The notes: generated by a model from the sequence alone, not told the origin. A stretch of 64,000 bases of DNA from Acanthopleura granulata (GCA_016165875.1 JABBOT010000080.1:8848172-8912171); one strand, 5' to 3'; counted from the stretch's first letter, positions 49,812-61,440 are shown. Made by a program: numbers and translations.

Positions 49812-50310
49812 CACATTTTTCCTTGCGGAGATGAAAGAGCAGAAAAAAAAGATAGTAATAACATGCAGGGAAGGACTTCGTTAACTGCATGGAACCATCT
49901 GTATTTACACGTCTTTTCTGAGATTTCACTGGCTTATCAGGGCCTCTGTGTGTACTTCTGTGTGTAACGAAAAAGAAATCTCAATATGCAAGTGTTAGCT
50001 TTACTATCTGCCAATCAGTGACATGCCACTGTTTACCTACTTGATGCATAAACGCTGTTACTTAATAAGGGTTTTCATTTCATCATTATGTAAATGTTTG
50101 ATTTCTAATTATACGTCGGTACCTGTGTCGGAAATGCGGCACACATATGTGTGGCGTTGCCTGACTTGGATTTTCTCGCTTCCCTTCTATCCTTCCCTGT
50201 TGAAAAAGGTCGCTTTACAAGACTGAAGCCCATCGTTCCAGTCGCAAGTTGCGACTTATAACCATCAGTAATTAGTAATCAATTCCGTGAAAAGGCGTCT
50301 TCGGCTATTG

Positions 50311-50595
50311 AGGCCCCATTCACTCAGACAATCGGGCCAATGACAAATGAGGCCGTGTGTTTGAATCCGGCTCTCGCTGTATTGCTCTCCATTCCAGCAA
50401 ATTTCCCCGTTATATGAGAGAGGTTAGGTTTATAGATGGATGAAACCGGAGCTCTCCTTAGAAATCCACCTGTGCCGTGTTCGGTACATGCACCTACCTG
50501 AAAACTTTTGTCGTAACCGAAGAATCGAGAGCTGGATTCGAACACGCGACCTCCTTGCTCAAAGGCCTGACCCACCCAGCGAGTCAGCTCAAGGT
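50311..50595 (-). mobile_element. SINE family C with inverted tRNA-like heads
   Basis: A B-box region faces right at 50350-50382 (GAGGCCGTGTGTTTGAATCC). A similar one faces left at 50528-50560 (GGATTCGAACACGCGACCTC). About 150 bases between them include GGATGAAACCGGAGCTCTCC. The two ends match as inverted repeats over at least 28 bases. Fragments of the left-facing end are at 35122 and 60040. Confidence 0.6.
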
Positions 50596-50599
50596 AGAC

Positions 50600-51530
50600 T
50601 CTAGGAAGTAAATGGAGAACTTTCCTACTTGTGTTGTCTTGCTCCTGAGTTTGGACGGCGTACGGTCAAGAGATCGTTATGGTGAATATTGAAGACATGA
50701 ATGACAGAAGACCACAGCATAGGAATAAAAACTTGATGAGTGAGGACATAGCAATAGCTGGCAAATGGTCACACCCAGCCAGAGAAATAAGGCCTCTTGT
50801 TCATTACCCTCCAATTCTGTTCCAAGTGTCAATGTAAATGCTTAAACGTAACAATCCACACCCTCCGTAGCACCATGACCAAAGCCGAGCTAAGCCAAAT
50901 ATATACAGCCATGTTAATCGCAATTTATCAGATGTCAGTCATGTAGAATTGCTTAAAGTGCTGTGTTGTCATCACATTTAACAGCCACATGACATGCAAA
51001 CTGAAAACAATACAAATGGACCACTCCTATTGAACCAGGAACAAAGATATGCAACTGCAGGTATTATTTCCTAATTATTTGTTGTCATTATTTCGACATG
51101 GTTTCTTGGAAGTTCTGAAAAGCCACCGAAGCAAAGTTAGCATTAGACGCTCAGTTTATACTTGTGCCTTATAAGTTTGGTCTGAAACACATAACAATGA
51201 GGTAAATCAATACTTATCGATCACTAGGATAATGCACACGGTCCTCATGGGAGCTGTAATGAATGAAGGGCTTTATAAATTACACGTTCTGATTTCAACA
51301 TCGGGTGTGCTTTTGTACCAGGATTACTTGACCCCAAAAATGGCAATCTGGCCATTTGGTAGTTTTGATATTAGTATGTTAAAGTATCCAGTGTAATGCT
51401 AATCAGTGCGTGTGTTGAATTCGTGGAGCTATGTCATGCCAACTATCCGTGTCATAGAGGACTTGTTTATTTGATCTAAGCTTGGTAATTTCTACTGGTG
51501 CTGTCTGATAAGCAAGATTTACATCGAGGA
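50600..51530 (+). repeat. segments M/P and K, copy in second array
   Basis: Collinear with 60250-61140: GGTCA-ACCCAGC, CACAC-CTCCGTAGCACCAT, TTGTCATCACA, CAAAGTTAGCATT and CACTAGGATAAT occur in the same order with near-constant spacing (offset about 9.6 kb). P also matches 41590-41790 (GAAAACAATACAA, GATA-GCAACTG). Confidence 0.8.
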
Positions 51531-51536
51531 GTCCAT

Positions 51537-52177
51537 TGTAAAGGTACCACTATCGGAGAGGAAAAATGATAAACAAATGGTTTGTTCAACTCTTAGGCAG
51601 CGATAGGCCTTACACAAGATCAAACAAAGAAACACGAAGACGCTTGAATAAGTTTAATACATATAACTGAACAAAATAAACAAACAGTACAACTTACAAT
51701 ATTATACCAGAACAATACAAATAATTACAAAATATATAGTTTCTAAAGAATTACCCTCAAAATTCTGATGGGATATCAAGCTTCCAAGGGAGTCAGTCCA
51801 CGTAAATTGAAATCCACAGTTCATGTGAACCCTTGATTCGAAGTTTGACACTAGCTTCCAAGTAAGAATTGCTAGTAAGGATGGCCCGTGCAGGTACAGG
51901 TACAATTCCCAGGGCGGACTGGTAGACGCTAGCGTCCGTAATGCCGAGCTGGGGATGTTTGTTTTAATCCTAAAAGTCATTTCCAGTGGAAAATTTTGCT
52001 GAAAAATAATCGCACAAAGAGGCATGCATGCGATGCAAGCTCCAAAATAACGTCTCACAGCCGAGCTCCAATAAATCCCGAAATCTTCAAGTGGACGTAA
52101 GTAAATATGACTGCGAGCTTTACTACTTCGTCGCTCACATTTATACACTAACAGAAATTAAATTCTGCATAGTTTGA
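51537..52177 (-). mobile_element. solo LTR, 5'-truncated
   Basis: The minus-strand 3' end (ACTATCGGAGAG... as GTACC-TTTACA) is intact at 51537. Similarity continues to 52177, just past the TATAAATG core at 52138-52145, then SINE A interrupts. Upstream LTR sequence is not clearly resumed beyond the SINE. The paralogue at 61130 lacks the LTR, so the insertion postdates the K duplication. Confidence 0.75.
51702..52148 (-). CDS. frame inside solo LTR (148 codons, uncertain)
   Basis: The longest frame in the window. It spans most of the LTR transcript region. FTWTDS and LISHQ align in register with RWTDLP and ISHPD of the frame at 30013. Upstream parts are in different frames between LTR copies, so at most the distal third shows any shared coding register. 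No family is recognised. Confidence 0.12.
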   Translation of the reverse strand: MYKCERRSSKARSHIYLRPLEDFGIYWSSAVRRYFGACIACMPLCAIIFQQNFPLEMTFRIKTNIPSSALRTLASTSPPWELYLYLHGPSLLAILTWKLVSNFESRVHMNCGFQFTWTDSLGSLISHQNFEGNSLETIYFVIICIVLV

Positions 52178-52438
52178 TTTATTTATTTTTTTATTTATTT
52201 GATTTGGTGTTTTACGCTGTACTGAAGAATATTTCACTTATACGACGGCGGCCAGCAATATGGTCGGAGGAAAGCGGGCAGAGCCGGGGAAACCTTTAAA
52301 CATCCGCAGGTTGCTGGTAGACCTTCCCGCGTATTACCAGCATGAGATGCACTTGAACTCACAGCTACTGCATTGGTGGGAGGTTTCTGGCTCATTACGC
52401 TCCTGTAGCACGCTAACCAGCTGAGCCACAGGGGTCCC
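52178..52438 (-). mobile_element. SINE A, full length, nested in LTR
   Basis: Tail, GATTTGGTGTTTTACGCTGT, TATACGACGGCGGCCAGCAA, GGAGGAAAGCGGGCAGAGCC and CATCCGCAGGTTGCTGGTAG are followed by the head ending GCTAACCAGCTGAGCCACAG. This is the best-preserved head in the window and useful as the reference copy. Confidence 0.9.
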
Positions 52439-52759
52439 AACGAATATTTTAGGTTATTAAGATTATTAACATTTATTCATTTATTTATTTATTTTACCCT
52501 TTTTTGTCTGGTATGGATGGCTTGGTATAATCCAATGATTTTTAGCAATTTACTGACAACCTTCTTCACGTCTTATGTTCAGACATGTATGTCGTAGTAG
52601 TGGATAAAGAGTGGCCTTCAACGAATGCTAGACTATGACTAGCGTAGGCATATTGTCACCCAGGCCACACGAAAAATGAGAGCATGGAATTGTAGAAATC
52701 CAATATCCTAGGCCGAGTTCAACTCACACGTCCTGTGTCCAAACGTTTGCGTGTATTCT

Positions 52760-52975
52760 TTGTTTGATGGATATTTTACGACACACTCAAAAATATTTCG
52801 CTAATAAACAACACACGACCATTTGCAGACTGCTGTTAGATCATCCCATGTACGGCCAGAGAGAAAGGTAATACAAGCCGGAGGTGAACTCACATCAACT
52901 GCGTTGGTGAGAGGCTATTAACTGGGTCATTACGCCAAGCACAGCACGGTAACCACGAGACCACAGAGACCCCTC
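52760..52975 (-). mobile_element. SINE A, full length with internal deletion
   Basis: GATATTTTACGACACACTCA, ACCATTTGCAGACTGCTG, CCATGTACGGCCAGAGAG, TTGGTGAGAGGCTATTAAC and a head CGGTAACCACGAGACCACAG are present. The GGAAACCGG core is deleted. Confidence 0.85.
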
Positions 52976-53372
52976 ATTCAGGCAAGGAACAATATAAAGA
53001 CAGTAGCTGGTTATTCACACAAATCTGCCAAAAGGAATTTCGTCAGTGACATGTGAAAATGAAAATCGACATAAAATAATTGCCCCAAGGACACCATTAG
53101 ATTGTACCTCACTGACTAAAATGGCATAGCAGAGAGTTCACATGTCGGTGTGGGATCAACGTGGTTTTGTGCATTGCTCATGTGACCACTGGCCTGATCC
53201 GTAATTCACGATGGGTATGCGAAAGTCTAATACAACTTCTGAATCCGCATGTTAATCAAGACAATATATCAAAGCGTCGAAACCAGCCCACAACCATAAT
53301 GGACTTTACGGGAACAAGTGCTGCTCTGAAATATGTGGGATAAATTATGTATCTGTGGTAAATCCCACCAAT

Positions 53373-53490
53373 CGGTCCTGCACCAGTTCACTGCAGGTCG
53401 ATATAAGACGCATGCCGTGACTAATGTGTGTTTTACTCCGTAATACTGTTCATTCGGATCGGGTATTAGGCAGTAAGAGGGAATTATAAT
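53373..53490. promoter_or_regulatory. highly conserved core of segment J
   Basis: By eye this 118-base stretch is far closer to 61917-62035 than the flanking J sequence is (GTTCACTGCAGGTCGATATA, CGTAATACTGTTCATTC, GTATTAGGCAGTAAGAGGGA). It holds a TATA-like GATATAAGAC. Constraint or recent gene conversion could explain it. Confidence 0.4.
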
Positions 53491-54458
53491 GACTCTGATT
53501 GCTGTTATGTGACATCCATGCCCAGGATCGAGTTGCAAGGTGAGTCCAGTATTAAAAAGCGGTTCCGGTGCCGATTCTGATCTCAGGGTTTTCTCTCACT
53601 GATTTCTATCTAAACCAACAACGAATTGTTGAGAAAAACAAAGGCCATACCTTTCAAACAAATCAATGACGGATTTGGCATGAATCGCAAATGCCTCCCT
53701 GGCGCCGATGTACTTCAGGTACTTCAAAACAGCTGTTTGAAGTGATTAATTCACATTCCTGTAAAAACCTACACAGATTTCAAGCGTATGGATTGCAACA
53801 ACCTGGATTTACCTTTAACACACAGTCCAATCCCATACATACTTTGAAAATGAAGCGAATAGCCACTTCGTATGGATTCACGATCCTCACGATAGGCTGC
53901 TTTAACGTTGAAGTGGGATTCAGACTTAATCATTCATTCATTTGAGACCACAAATGTATGATTGCCCATACATCAGTAAGAATTAGAGGTGGAGAGGGGG
54001 CAGTTTTTTACATCCCATGATAATGGTTAAAACACACACATATCGTGGCGACTGTTTGGATGATATGTCCTTGAATGAGGTTGGAAAGCGATTCGAAATT
54101 TCCACTTTAACATGTCGGTCAGGTTTCAAACATTTGACTCATTAAATCAAGATTGCAAACTGATCCTTTGTACACTTTCCTTCATTGTTATTGATAAACT
54201 GTTCATGTAATTAAAGATATTGGCTATAAATAGTTCTGACTCATCTATATAGAATATCTCAACCGTTTGTCATTGTATGTATTCTGACCGACTTCAAAAG
54301 CAAAGCCTCCTAGCTGGAGACGAAAATGTGCAGAGCTTCAAAAATTACATAACTTTCATTATTCGTTCTTAAAGTTTGCGCACCACTGTTTTCACCATTT
54401 ATGTTTTCCAAACGGAAAGATGTGCTTTGTATCTAGGTAAGTTTACTTAAGGTGCGTA

Positions 54459-54839
54459 TTATATACCTGTGTAAAACTGTACCTTATACCTTTGTAAAGG
54501 ATAGTCAAAAATTAAGACGAGTTTCTCTTTTGTTCCTTGAGAGTTATAAATAACGAATATCGGATTTGGAAAAGCCTCCGGGAGGACGAAATACAGAAAT
54601 TGCCATGAATAATTCAAAGACGCCCTTTTCCTTTTGAGGGAGGTAAGCACGACTTTGTATGACTGATGAAAAGACCTCTTTTTTTTCACTTTTCCGGATG
54701 GCCCTTGTGGTGTGTCCTTGACATTGATAAGTTCCTGATTAATTATTAAAATGGCCATTCCAATAAGGCGCGAGATATAGCCACCATAAGGGACAAAGCT
54801 GTCAATTGTGCCTTTAATATCCATCTGATTCGAGTACAA
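54459..54839 (-). CDS. frame shared by both J copies (uncertain)
   Basis: 126 codons on the minus strand. Residues about 20-70 (IGMAILIINQELINV, GPSGKV, HQSYKVV, KRKRASLNY) align in register to 62607-62789 (RGMGILINNHKPINV, KVSGKI, HLSCKVV, KRKWHL). In J copy 2 the frame then ends and the similarity passes to the overlapping frame at 62284-62652, implying a shift. I recognise no domain. It could be a transposon-derived coding remnant. Confidence 0.2.
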   Translation of the reverse strand: MYSNQMDIKGTIDSFVPYGGYISRLIGMAILIINQELINVKDTPQGPSGKVKKKRSFHQSYKVVLTSLKRKRASLNYSWQFLYFVLPEAFPNPIFVIYNSQGTKEKLVLIFDYPLQRYKVQFYTGI

Positions 54840-55136
54840 AAGTCGATTTTGGTGGCACGGAACTGTTTTCGTTGTTAATCTACGTTACATTGACACGACA
54901 GCGCAAAGCCTCGAGATTACAAACCTTACCAAAAAACCTTTACCTTTACCTCGTCAATCTGAAGAAAACACAATTTTAAATGCTAGGTTTCTTTTTCTAT
55001 TCTAAGGAATTTAAGTTGTTAACATCTCGTATTTCTACAAATTTTGACTTGAGAAGTCTTCCTCTCCTAGATTTGCTAAAATCTGATTTAAAGAAAACCT
55101 GTATTTTAGAAGATAATCATGTAAATATGAGCTTTT

Positions 55137-55275
55137 TTTATTTATTTATTGGATTGGTGCTTTACGCCGTACTCAAGAGTATTTCACTTATACCAGCAGT
55201 GTGCTTGGAGAAAACCCACACCCGCAGGTTGCTCGCTCGCTAACCTATAATAACCTACTGAGTCACGGAGGTCCC
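55137..55275 (-). mobile_element. SINE A, internally deleted
   Basis: A TTTA tail, GGATTGGTGCTTTACGCCGT and ACTCAAGAGTATTTCACTTA jump to CCGCAGGTTGCTCGC and the head GCTAACCTA...ACTGAGTCACGGAGG. Confidence 0.8.
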
Positions 55276-55610
55276 CCTTTCTTTTTTGGTACACACCAGT
55301 TAAATCTCATTTAACCTATGAAATGGGAAGAGAGACAAGAAAATCGAAAGAATGTAAGCGTAATAGATTGGATTGGTCTCGTTGTCAGCAATGTCATGTT
55401 AAATTGTACTTACTCGTTATAAGCAATGTAAACGCCCAATCCATTGTCACTATTAGCACTTTACACTGCAGGGCACAGTTACCTTAAAAGTCATTACTTT
55501 AGGTGAAAATGGTTCAAGTTTTCAGAATCAAGCTATAGTTTACACTTAAAATGTATGACCTCAATTTGGTTTAAAGAAATAGCCATTAAAATAGGTTGAG
55601 TGATTTTTGT

Positions 55611-55680
55611 CCAACACTATACTTAACAATATTTCACCTACACTATGGCGGCCCCATTTATGATTACGAAGCCTTTGGCG
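55611..55680 (-). mobile_element. SINE A fragment
   Basis: ACTTAACAATATTTCACCTA and CTATGGCGGCCCCATTTATG resemble the SINE A segment after the tail. The rest is not recognisable. Confidence 0.45.
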
Positions 55681-56309
55681 AGAGGCTGACAACCATACCG
55701 ATATACTGGCGATTAATTTTTCACGCCTTATTGGTGGAAAACACTGGGCCTTCAACGAACATAGGACTGCTCAAACTGTCCACAACCGCTGACCACCACA
55801 AATACGCCCCTATAGGAAACCATAGCAAGGGAATACAGAAATCAAATGCAAGTCAGCTGAAATCTGGAGGGCATGGTCTCAACCATTGAAACGTCAACGA
55901 ATGTGTTCCAAATTAGGGATATTTCCTGCAAAAATCTTTTAATAATTATTGACAATTATTGTTTATTTTTATCAACATCAGACCTTGCGTCATAGGCTAT
56001 ATCAGCTAGGTTGAGCTCAATTGTTCTCATATCGATCCGGAAAGGAAAGTGAAAGTAAATATTTAAAACATTTCGTCAAAGGCAGGACGTTCACCATACA
56101 TATTATAAAAAAAGCTTCTTGTGTCCAAAGTAAACATGTATCGTTGTACAGTAAATTTGGTTGGGTAAAACACACAAATAGATGGTTTCTGTTTACCTGT
56201 GGTGACACGTAATGCAAATATCAAATCAAGGAGATATATACTTGTACATATATACTTCAAGGATGATTAGCGCCATATTACATATTTTGTGGATATCTGG
56301 TGTTTAAAA

Positions 56310-59160
56310 TACGAAAAGTCTTTCCACCACATGAAGATTGATACGTAAAAAAAACCCCATAAGAGCCAACACTCTTCTTATCTTCTCCCATGACCATAAG
56401 GCATATAAGAGGAACATGATGGAGACAACAGATGATGGAATGAACTTGTAACCTGGTGTGATCGCTGAGTGGGCTTCATGTGCAGGCTTTATGCTTACTG
56501 ACATTATCGCTTTGTGATTGTGTAACTTGACAAAGAACTCACTGTGATGCAGTCTTTCGGTCGTATGAAATGAAATCTTACACTTAAAAAAAATACAGAT
56601 TTACACAGTGAAAATTCACCTATGTGTATCTTCTTTGGTACCATATATACTTTTACAATGCTGGATTTCAGGAAAGCTCAGAAAGCCTTTTCGTATAAAT
56701 TCAGAATTTAAGAAATTATCATTTTAATGATAACCAAAAATCATAACGATCATGAATCTTATTGCATAATAAAACAGCCGAATGTTTGAAATTTAACAAC
56801 AATCCTATGTCGCCAGAGTTATTTGTCAAGCCGTAACAACCCATTATATTGAAATAACGCTTGCTTATTTATTTGTTTTTATATCTATGAGTTCACAAGA
56901 TATAAATGAAATGCCTACATATTTGTATATGCATCAACTTGAAACTAGAAATCGAGTCGATGTAAAATGATGTTCTGTCTTATCAAAGGCCACACAGCGC
57001 ACGTAACAAATTAAACTGTTCATTGATTTCATTTAAGTAAACAAAAAGTAAACCTCAAAAGTTATTCAAGTATTTTACAATTATAGGATTTTAGGATCTG
57101 TTGTATATAATGATCACTCTTCTTTCCGTTTTCTTGGGTTTTAAAAACAGAAGTGCGCCAAAATAGACCTAAAGGATCAGTAATGACCGGGATAGGGCCA
57201 ATTTGACACGGCAGCATTGGCTATAATCTTAGACGAAGGCCGGAAAGAGTGTACAACAACAAAGATAACCTTACTGGACGACATTCGCGGAAAGTCGAAA
57301 ACGATTTGTGAAGCCCTTATTGATTAAGCGTGAATAGGGGTATTGACATAGAATTTCTGTGAGATTCCAAGCAATTAAGCTGTGCGTGACTTGAATGGTG
57401 GCTTGCATAGTAACTTTATCACGAGATCTGCCTAAAGACATGCCACGAGAAAGATTTCTCTGGAAAAAAAACCAGAATGCGTCTTCAGAAACCGCACTAT
57501 AAATGACCCAGTGCTGGAGAACTCCCAATGGTTGTGGTTATGTGGCTAGTTTTGTAAAAAAAGGCGTTGCTAAAGTCTGTTTGCAAATGTCACATCTGTA
57601 CTGGTGGGAAGTACATACATGTATCAGTTACCGTCGGTGTATTTTCCCTGACTGTGTCGATGACTGAGCGTGAAAAAGTGGGAGTTTATTTTGACTGGTC
57701 GATTGATTGGTCGATCGGGGTAAAACCATAACATTAGTAACCATAAAATGGATGTGAACAAATACTGATAAACTTACTCGTGCCATAATAAAAACTGGCG
57801 CAAAATCACTTTGGAACAGGTTATACAGAAATACAGAAAATATACAGTAATAGAAAATAACAATATTTACTCCTTTTTCTCCAGTTTCCTTGAAGTATAA
57901 TAATGTTTACCAATAATCATTAAAAATAAACAAGTGTGGGTTATCAGACGAATGTCTGAGCATTGATCGTCGTTGTACATGTAAATAAGTTACCAGTGGT
58001 ATAGATGTGTGTTTTAACACAGGCCTTGAATATACCATTGTACTTCTGATACATATAAGAGGCTTTAATACAATACTTTTATTAGAATCGTCTTTTAGGA
58101 CAGTACTAGAGTTCTATAAAGCGTGAATAACGGATTTTTATTACATTATTGGTGAATCTTACAGTTTTACACTTTGTTGTATGGCTCACTGGTAAGAGTA
58201 TAGCACCAAGACTGGAAAGTCGTCCACTGATGGTTGGCCAATTATTGAGACATTTGTAAGAAAATTCAGACAGTTTCCAAAGCTCTGCTGGACAGTGATG
58301 TGAGCACAGACAGGCAGAACTTATTGGATTATCTTTCGTGGAATCGGTACTCTGAGACACACAGAGGAGGATTCATCGCTGCGGAAGAACGGACACTGTC
58401 AGGAAATTTCCCATTAAACGGTATTCCGTCATTCGATAGACTTGTAAACAGGCCATCGTGTAGATTCTAAGGTCTGTTTGGACAGATAATGATTCCATTC
58501 CTTACAAACTAAAGAAAGTGTCAGGGTCATTGCCAGAAAAAGCAGCTGGCTGAATCAACAACTCCGAGAGCGAAATAAGAAGTACGCCCATCTGAAGGTC
58601 AAACAAGCAAACTGCAAACAGTCCAACTAAACAGTACCGCTACTCTATGTCAGCGTGGCCACAATGAATGAGCTAATAGTGACTGTGTGGATAAACTGGC
58701 GTCAAAGTGTTTAGTACATGACAACTTGAATGGCAGAAAAAAATTGACAGCTAAAAAAATTACGGATTTTATTAAATTATCACTTGTAAGTCAGAAATGA
58801 CCTGAGAGTGTTATGTAAATCCTTCCATTTCAGAGATTTATTTCCCGTTCTTTAATTCTCTTCCCGCTTGTGCTTTACATACAATCCATACTTAAGAATT
58901 GTTTGGCCTTCAGCTTTACCGGTTCAGGAAACCAGTGTATCCGGGGTAAGCCGACGCCGAGTAACCGACGAGCTTTGCACGAGTGCCGTCTAGATAGCTT
59001 AGCATATCCTGGAAAGATAGGCAAAAACGGTTAAAAATAGACTTGACAACCGCTTGGTGCCCCAAGTGCCCTCTAACAGTCACTGTGCGGGAGAATCTAA
59101 ACATTTGCTCTCCGCGCTTTGTGTTTCCCAGCGATCGAAAGAAACCACTCGGTTCCGACC
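56310..59160. other. single-copy stretch, no supported gene
   Basis: No array block is recognised. Frames at 56304-56504, 57271-57528 and 58106-58360 (all minus) lack paralogues or motifs. ATGGCTCACTGGTAAGAG at 58181 resembles a tRNA A-box region, but no B-box follows at the right distance. Confidence 0.4.
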
Positions 59161-59174
59161 CGCTTCTGTTAGAG

Positions 59175-59350
59175 GGTTTGGCACATCAACAGATTTGGTA
59201 TACCCACTGACCAGTTGCTTTTGGCACATCCATTGACCTCAGCAGGTTTTGACACCTCTTTGCCTCGGCAGGCTTTGGCCCCTCTTTTGCTTTCAGCAGA
59301 GTTAAGCGCCTCCACTGACTTGAAAAGGTTTTGGAACGTCCCTTGACCCA
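59175..59350. repeat. imperfect minisatellite, unit about 28 bp
   Basis: About six diverged units of the form TTTTGGCACnTCC-TTGACCTCAGCAGG follow each other (for example TTTTGGCACATCCATTGACC, TTTTGACACCTCTTTGCCTC, CTTTGGCCCCTCTTTTGCTT). The period is not a multiple of three and the frames shift between units, so a coding repeat is unlikely. Confidence 0.7.
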
Positions 59351-59359
59351 TATCTAACT

Positions 59360-60240
59360 TTATATATCTAATATTTTGCTACATCTATAACTGACCTCAA
59401 TGACCCTGTACGGTGTGCTTCATTTCAGACGTTGTTTGTAATGTTTTGTGTCTGTATTTATGTAGAACTGTCTGTACAAAGGGAATTGTGACTAGTACAA
59501 ACACTTCGAAATATTCCAGGAGGAACCGTGCACATGCGACTTCTATTTCAATGACAGTGCATACAAGCGCTCAGAAAGCAACATGAAACAAGAGGAATCT
59601 ATGCCCTTCAATGTCAATAACCATAACCTATTTCCCTCTCTAGCAAAACGCTAAACATTAGCGCACACTGAGTTAGCGTACAAACAATAAGCTGTCTAAC
59701 TACCTAAAGGTAGTTGCGCCGCCTGCCATGTTCCTTATTTTGACCCTATACTGATTTATTGAGTTTAATCCGGTATTAAAGCAGTGATGGGCTATCCAGA
59801 CGAATCACCTGTGCCTAATGAATATCAGTGTGTACCGACTGTCTCGAGGGATGTAATATGGTATCAGGTCCAAAAATTCTCCAATCAGGTGCACCACACA
59901 AGTATATTGCACCAAGAAAGATATATAGCTGTATCGGATCGTTGATTCCGTTGAATTTATTTCTGTTGATATAATGGGGAAAAAATGACAGATTTCTTCG
60001 ATAGACGCCAAGTGTTTGGAAAACTTTACCAAGAGTATAATCGGAGGAGGCATAGCTGGCAAATTTTCCGGTTACACGGGGGAATCCAGAATGCCTAAAA
60101 AACCACCGTTGTTCGGTACTTTCGTGAAAACCCTCTGTCGTAGCCGAAGAAACGACAGCCGATTTCGAACCCGCGATCCATAACAAGCTCACCCAAAAAT
60201 ATATATATATATATCTCAGAACTTCTTCACTCGTATGGTG
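59360..60240. other. single-copy DNA with SINE C fragment
   Basis: No gene is supported. About 60040-60190 carries GTAGCCGAAGAAACGACAGC and GATTTCGAACCCGCGATCC, the left-facing tRNA-like head of SINE C, and a TA run at 60199-60212 follows. The remainder is unremarkable. Confidence 0.5.
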
Positions 60241-60249
60241 TTGAATTAA

Positions 60250-61140
60250 ATTTTTCGCCCCATACCGTCACAAGATCATTAGGGTAGATATTCAAAAGAT
60301 GAAATAAAAAAGACAATAACATGGAGAGGAAAACTAGAGCGACGACGACTGTGTGATAGTTGGTAAATGGTCATACCCAGCAGGTGAAATACAGTCTCTT
60401 GTTTATTTTCCCCCAGTTGTAACCACTCATATAAAAGCTTCAGCAGTAGCAACCCACACGCTCCGTAGCACCATAACTAAAGCCGAACTAGGCAAAAAGT
60501 GTGCAGCGATGTTAATAGCATAATGTTAGGCGTAACTGGCGTAAAATTTTACCCAAAATGATGTGTTGTCATCACAACAACCTCAAGCAGGAAAACGCAA
60601 AACAATATAAAGTGACGAGGCCGCTTTCACCAGTGACAAAGACATGCCACAAGGACAGGTAATATTTCTTCATTATTTCAATATATGGTTTTCTTCCAAG
60701 GTTTGAAAAGCCATCCAAACAAAGTTAGCATTCCACACTCAGTTTATACATGTGACTGGCATGTTTTTCGGATTAGCTCGGACTGAATCATATAGCCTTG
60801 GGATAAATCAATACTTATCGATCACTAGGATAATACACACCGTCCTCAAGGGAGCTGTAATGAAGGAATGGCTTTATCAATTACACGTTCTGATTTCAAC
60901 ATCGGGCGTGCTTGTGTGTAAGATTACGTGACCGAGAAAATGGTAATCTAGTCATTTGATAGTTTTGATACCAGTATGTTAAAGGATCCAGTGTAATGCC
61001 AATCAATACGTGCATTGAATTCGCGGAGCTATGTCATGCCAACCCTCTGTGTCATAGAGGACTTGTTTATTTGGTCTAAGCTTGGTAATTTCAACTGGTG
61101 CTGTCTGATAAGCAAGACTTACACCGACTGATCTGATAAA
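60250..61140 (+). repeat. segments M/P and K, distal copy
   Basis: Collinear with 50600-51530. This copy lacks the LTR, so it gives the pre-insertion state beyond AGCAAGA-TTACA. CGACGACGACTGTGTGATAG at 60340-60359 ties it to block M of the first array (18855-18875). Confidence 0.8.
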
Positions 61141-61249
61141 GTATTTTCAGTGTGACGTTGAATCATTCAGCTGGTGATTCCAGATAAAGCCATGATTACT
61201 AATATTTATTTTTTTTATTATATTTTTTTTATATCATTCGATAAATGCT

Positions 61250-61310
61250 GGGTTATAGTTACGTCATTGAGCTGTGTTAGCACACTAACCATCATACCAC
61301 GTGGGCCCTT
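61250..61310 (-). mobile_element. SINE A head fragment
   Basis: GTTAGCACACTAACCATC followed by CACGTGGGCCC is the tRNA-like head in reverse complement. Core and tail are absent. Confidence 0.5.
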
Positions 61311-61384
61311 CCTAACGATTGAGGAAAAATCTTAATCCATTTGGTTGCTTCTCCTCTTAGGTGCATTGAGTGCTTGGGACTAGA

Positions 61385-61440
61385 ATAGTATTAAAACGGT
61401 GTCCAAAGGTGTGTCATGTCTGGTGTCCTCGTCATGATCC
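61385..61440 (+). mobile_element. SINE B fragment
   Basis: GGTGTGTCATGTCTGGTGTC and CTCGTCATGATCC match the distal body of SINE B at 39970-40000. Confidence 0.5.

Larger units (their letters stand above)
44990..50230 (+). repeat. array unit 6
   Basis: Pre-E is at 44995-45600 (matches 17336-17760), E at 45600-46045, M at 46160-46230, N at 46270-46400, O at 46385-46780, F at 46830-47330, the F-to-G linker at 47346-47740, G at 47745-48380, H at 48500-48900 and B with C at 49450-50210. It is nearly complete and lacks a recognisable D. The E5-to-G spacing (about 2.1 kb) is shorter than in unit 2 because the N/O duplication is absent. Confidence 0.8.
53180..56310 (+). repeat. segment J, copy 1
   Basis: Collinear with 61740-63790. 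Shared landmarks include CACCAGTTCACTGCAGGTCG, TTAATTCACATTC-TGTAAA, ATTATTAAAAT-CCATTCCA, GGAAAG(G)A-ACTGAAAGTA-like and TAATGCAAAT-TCAAATC. Copy 1 is longer through extra SINEs (55137, 55611). No intact gene was found. Confidence 0.75.

Noticed and set aside
58170..58250. tRNA gene suggested by TGGCTCACTGGTAAGAG
   Set aside because: No B-box or acceptor-stem pairing at tRNA distance; at best a decayed SINE head.
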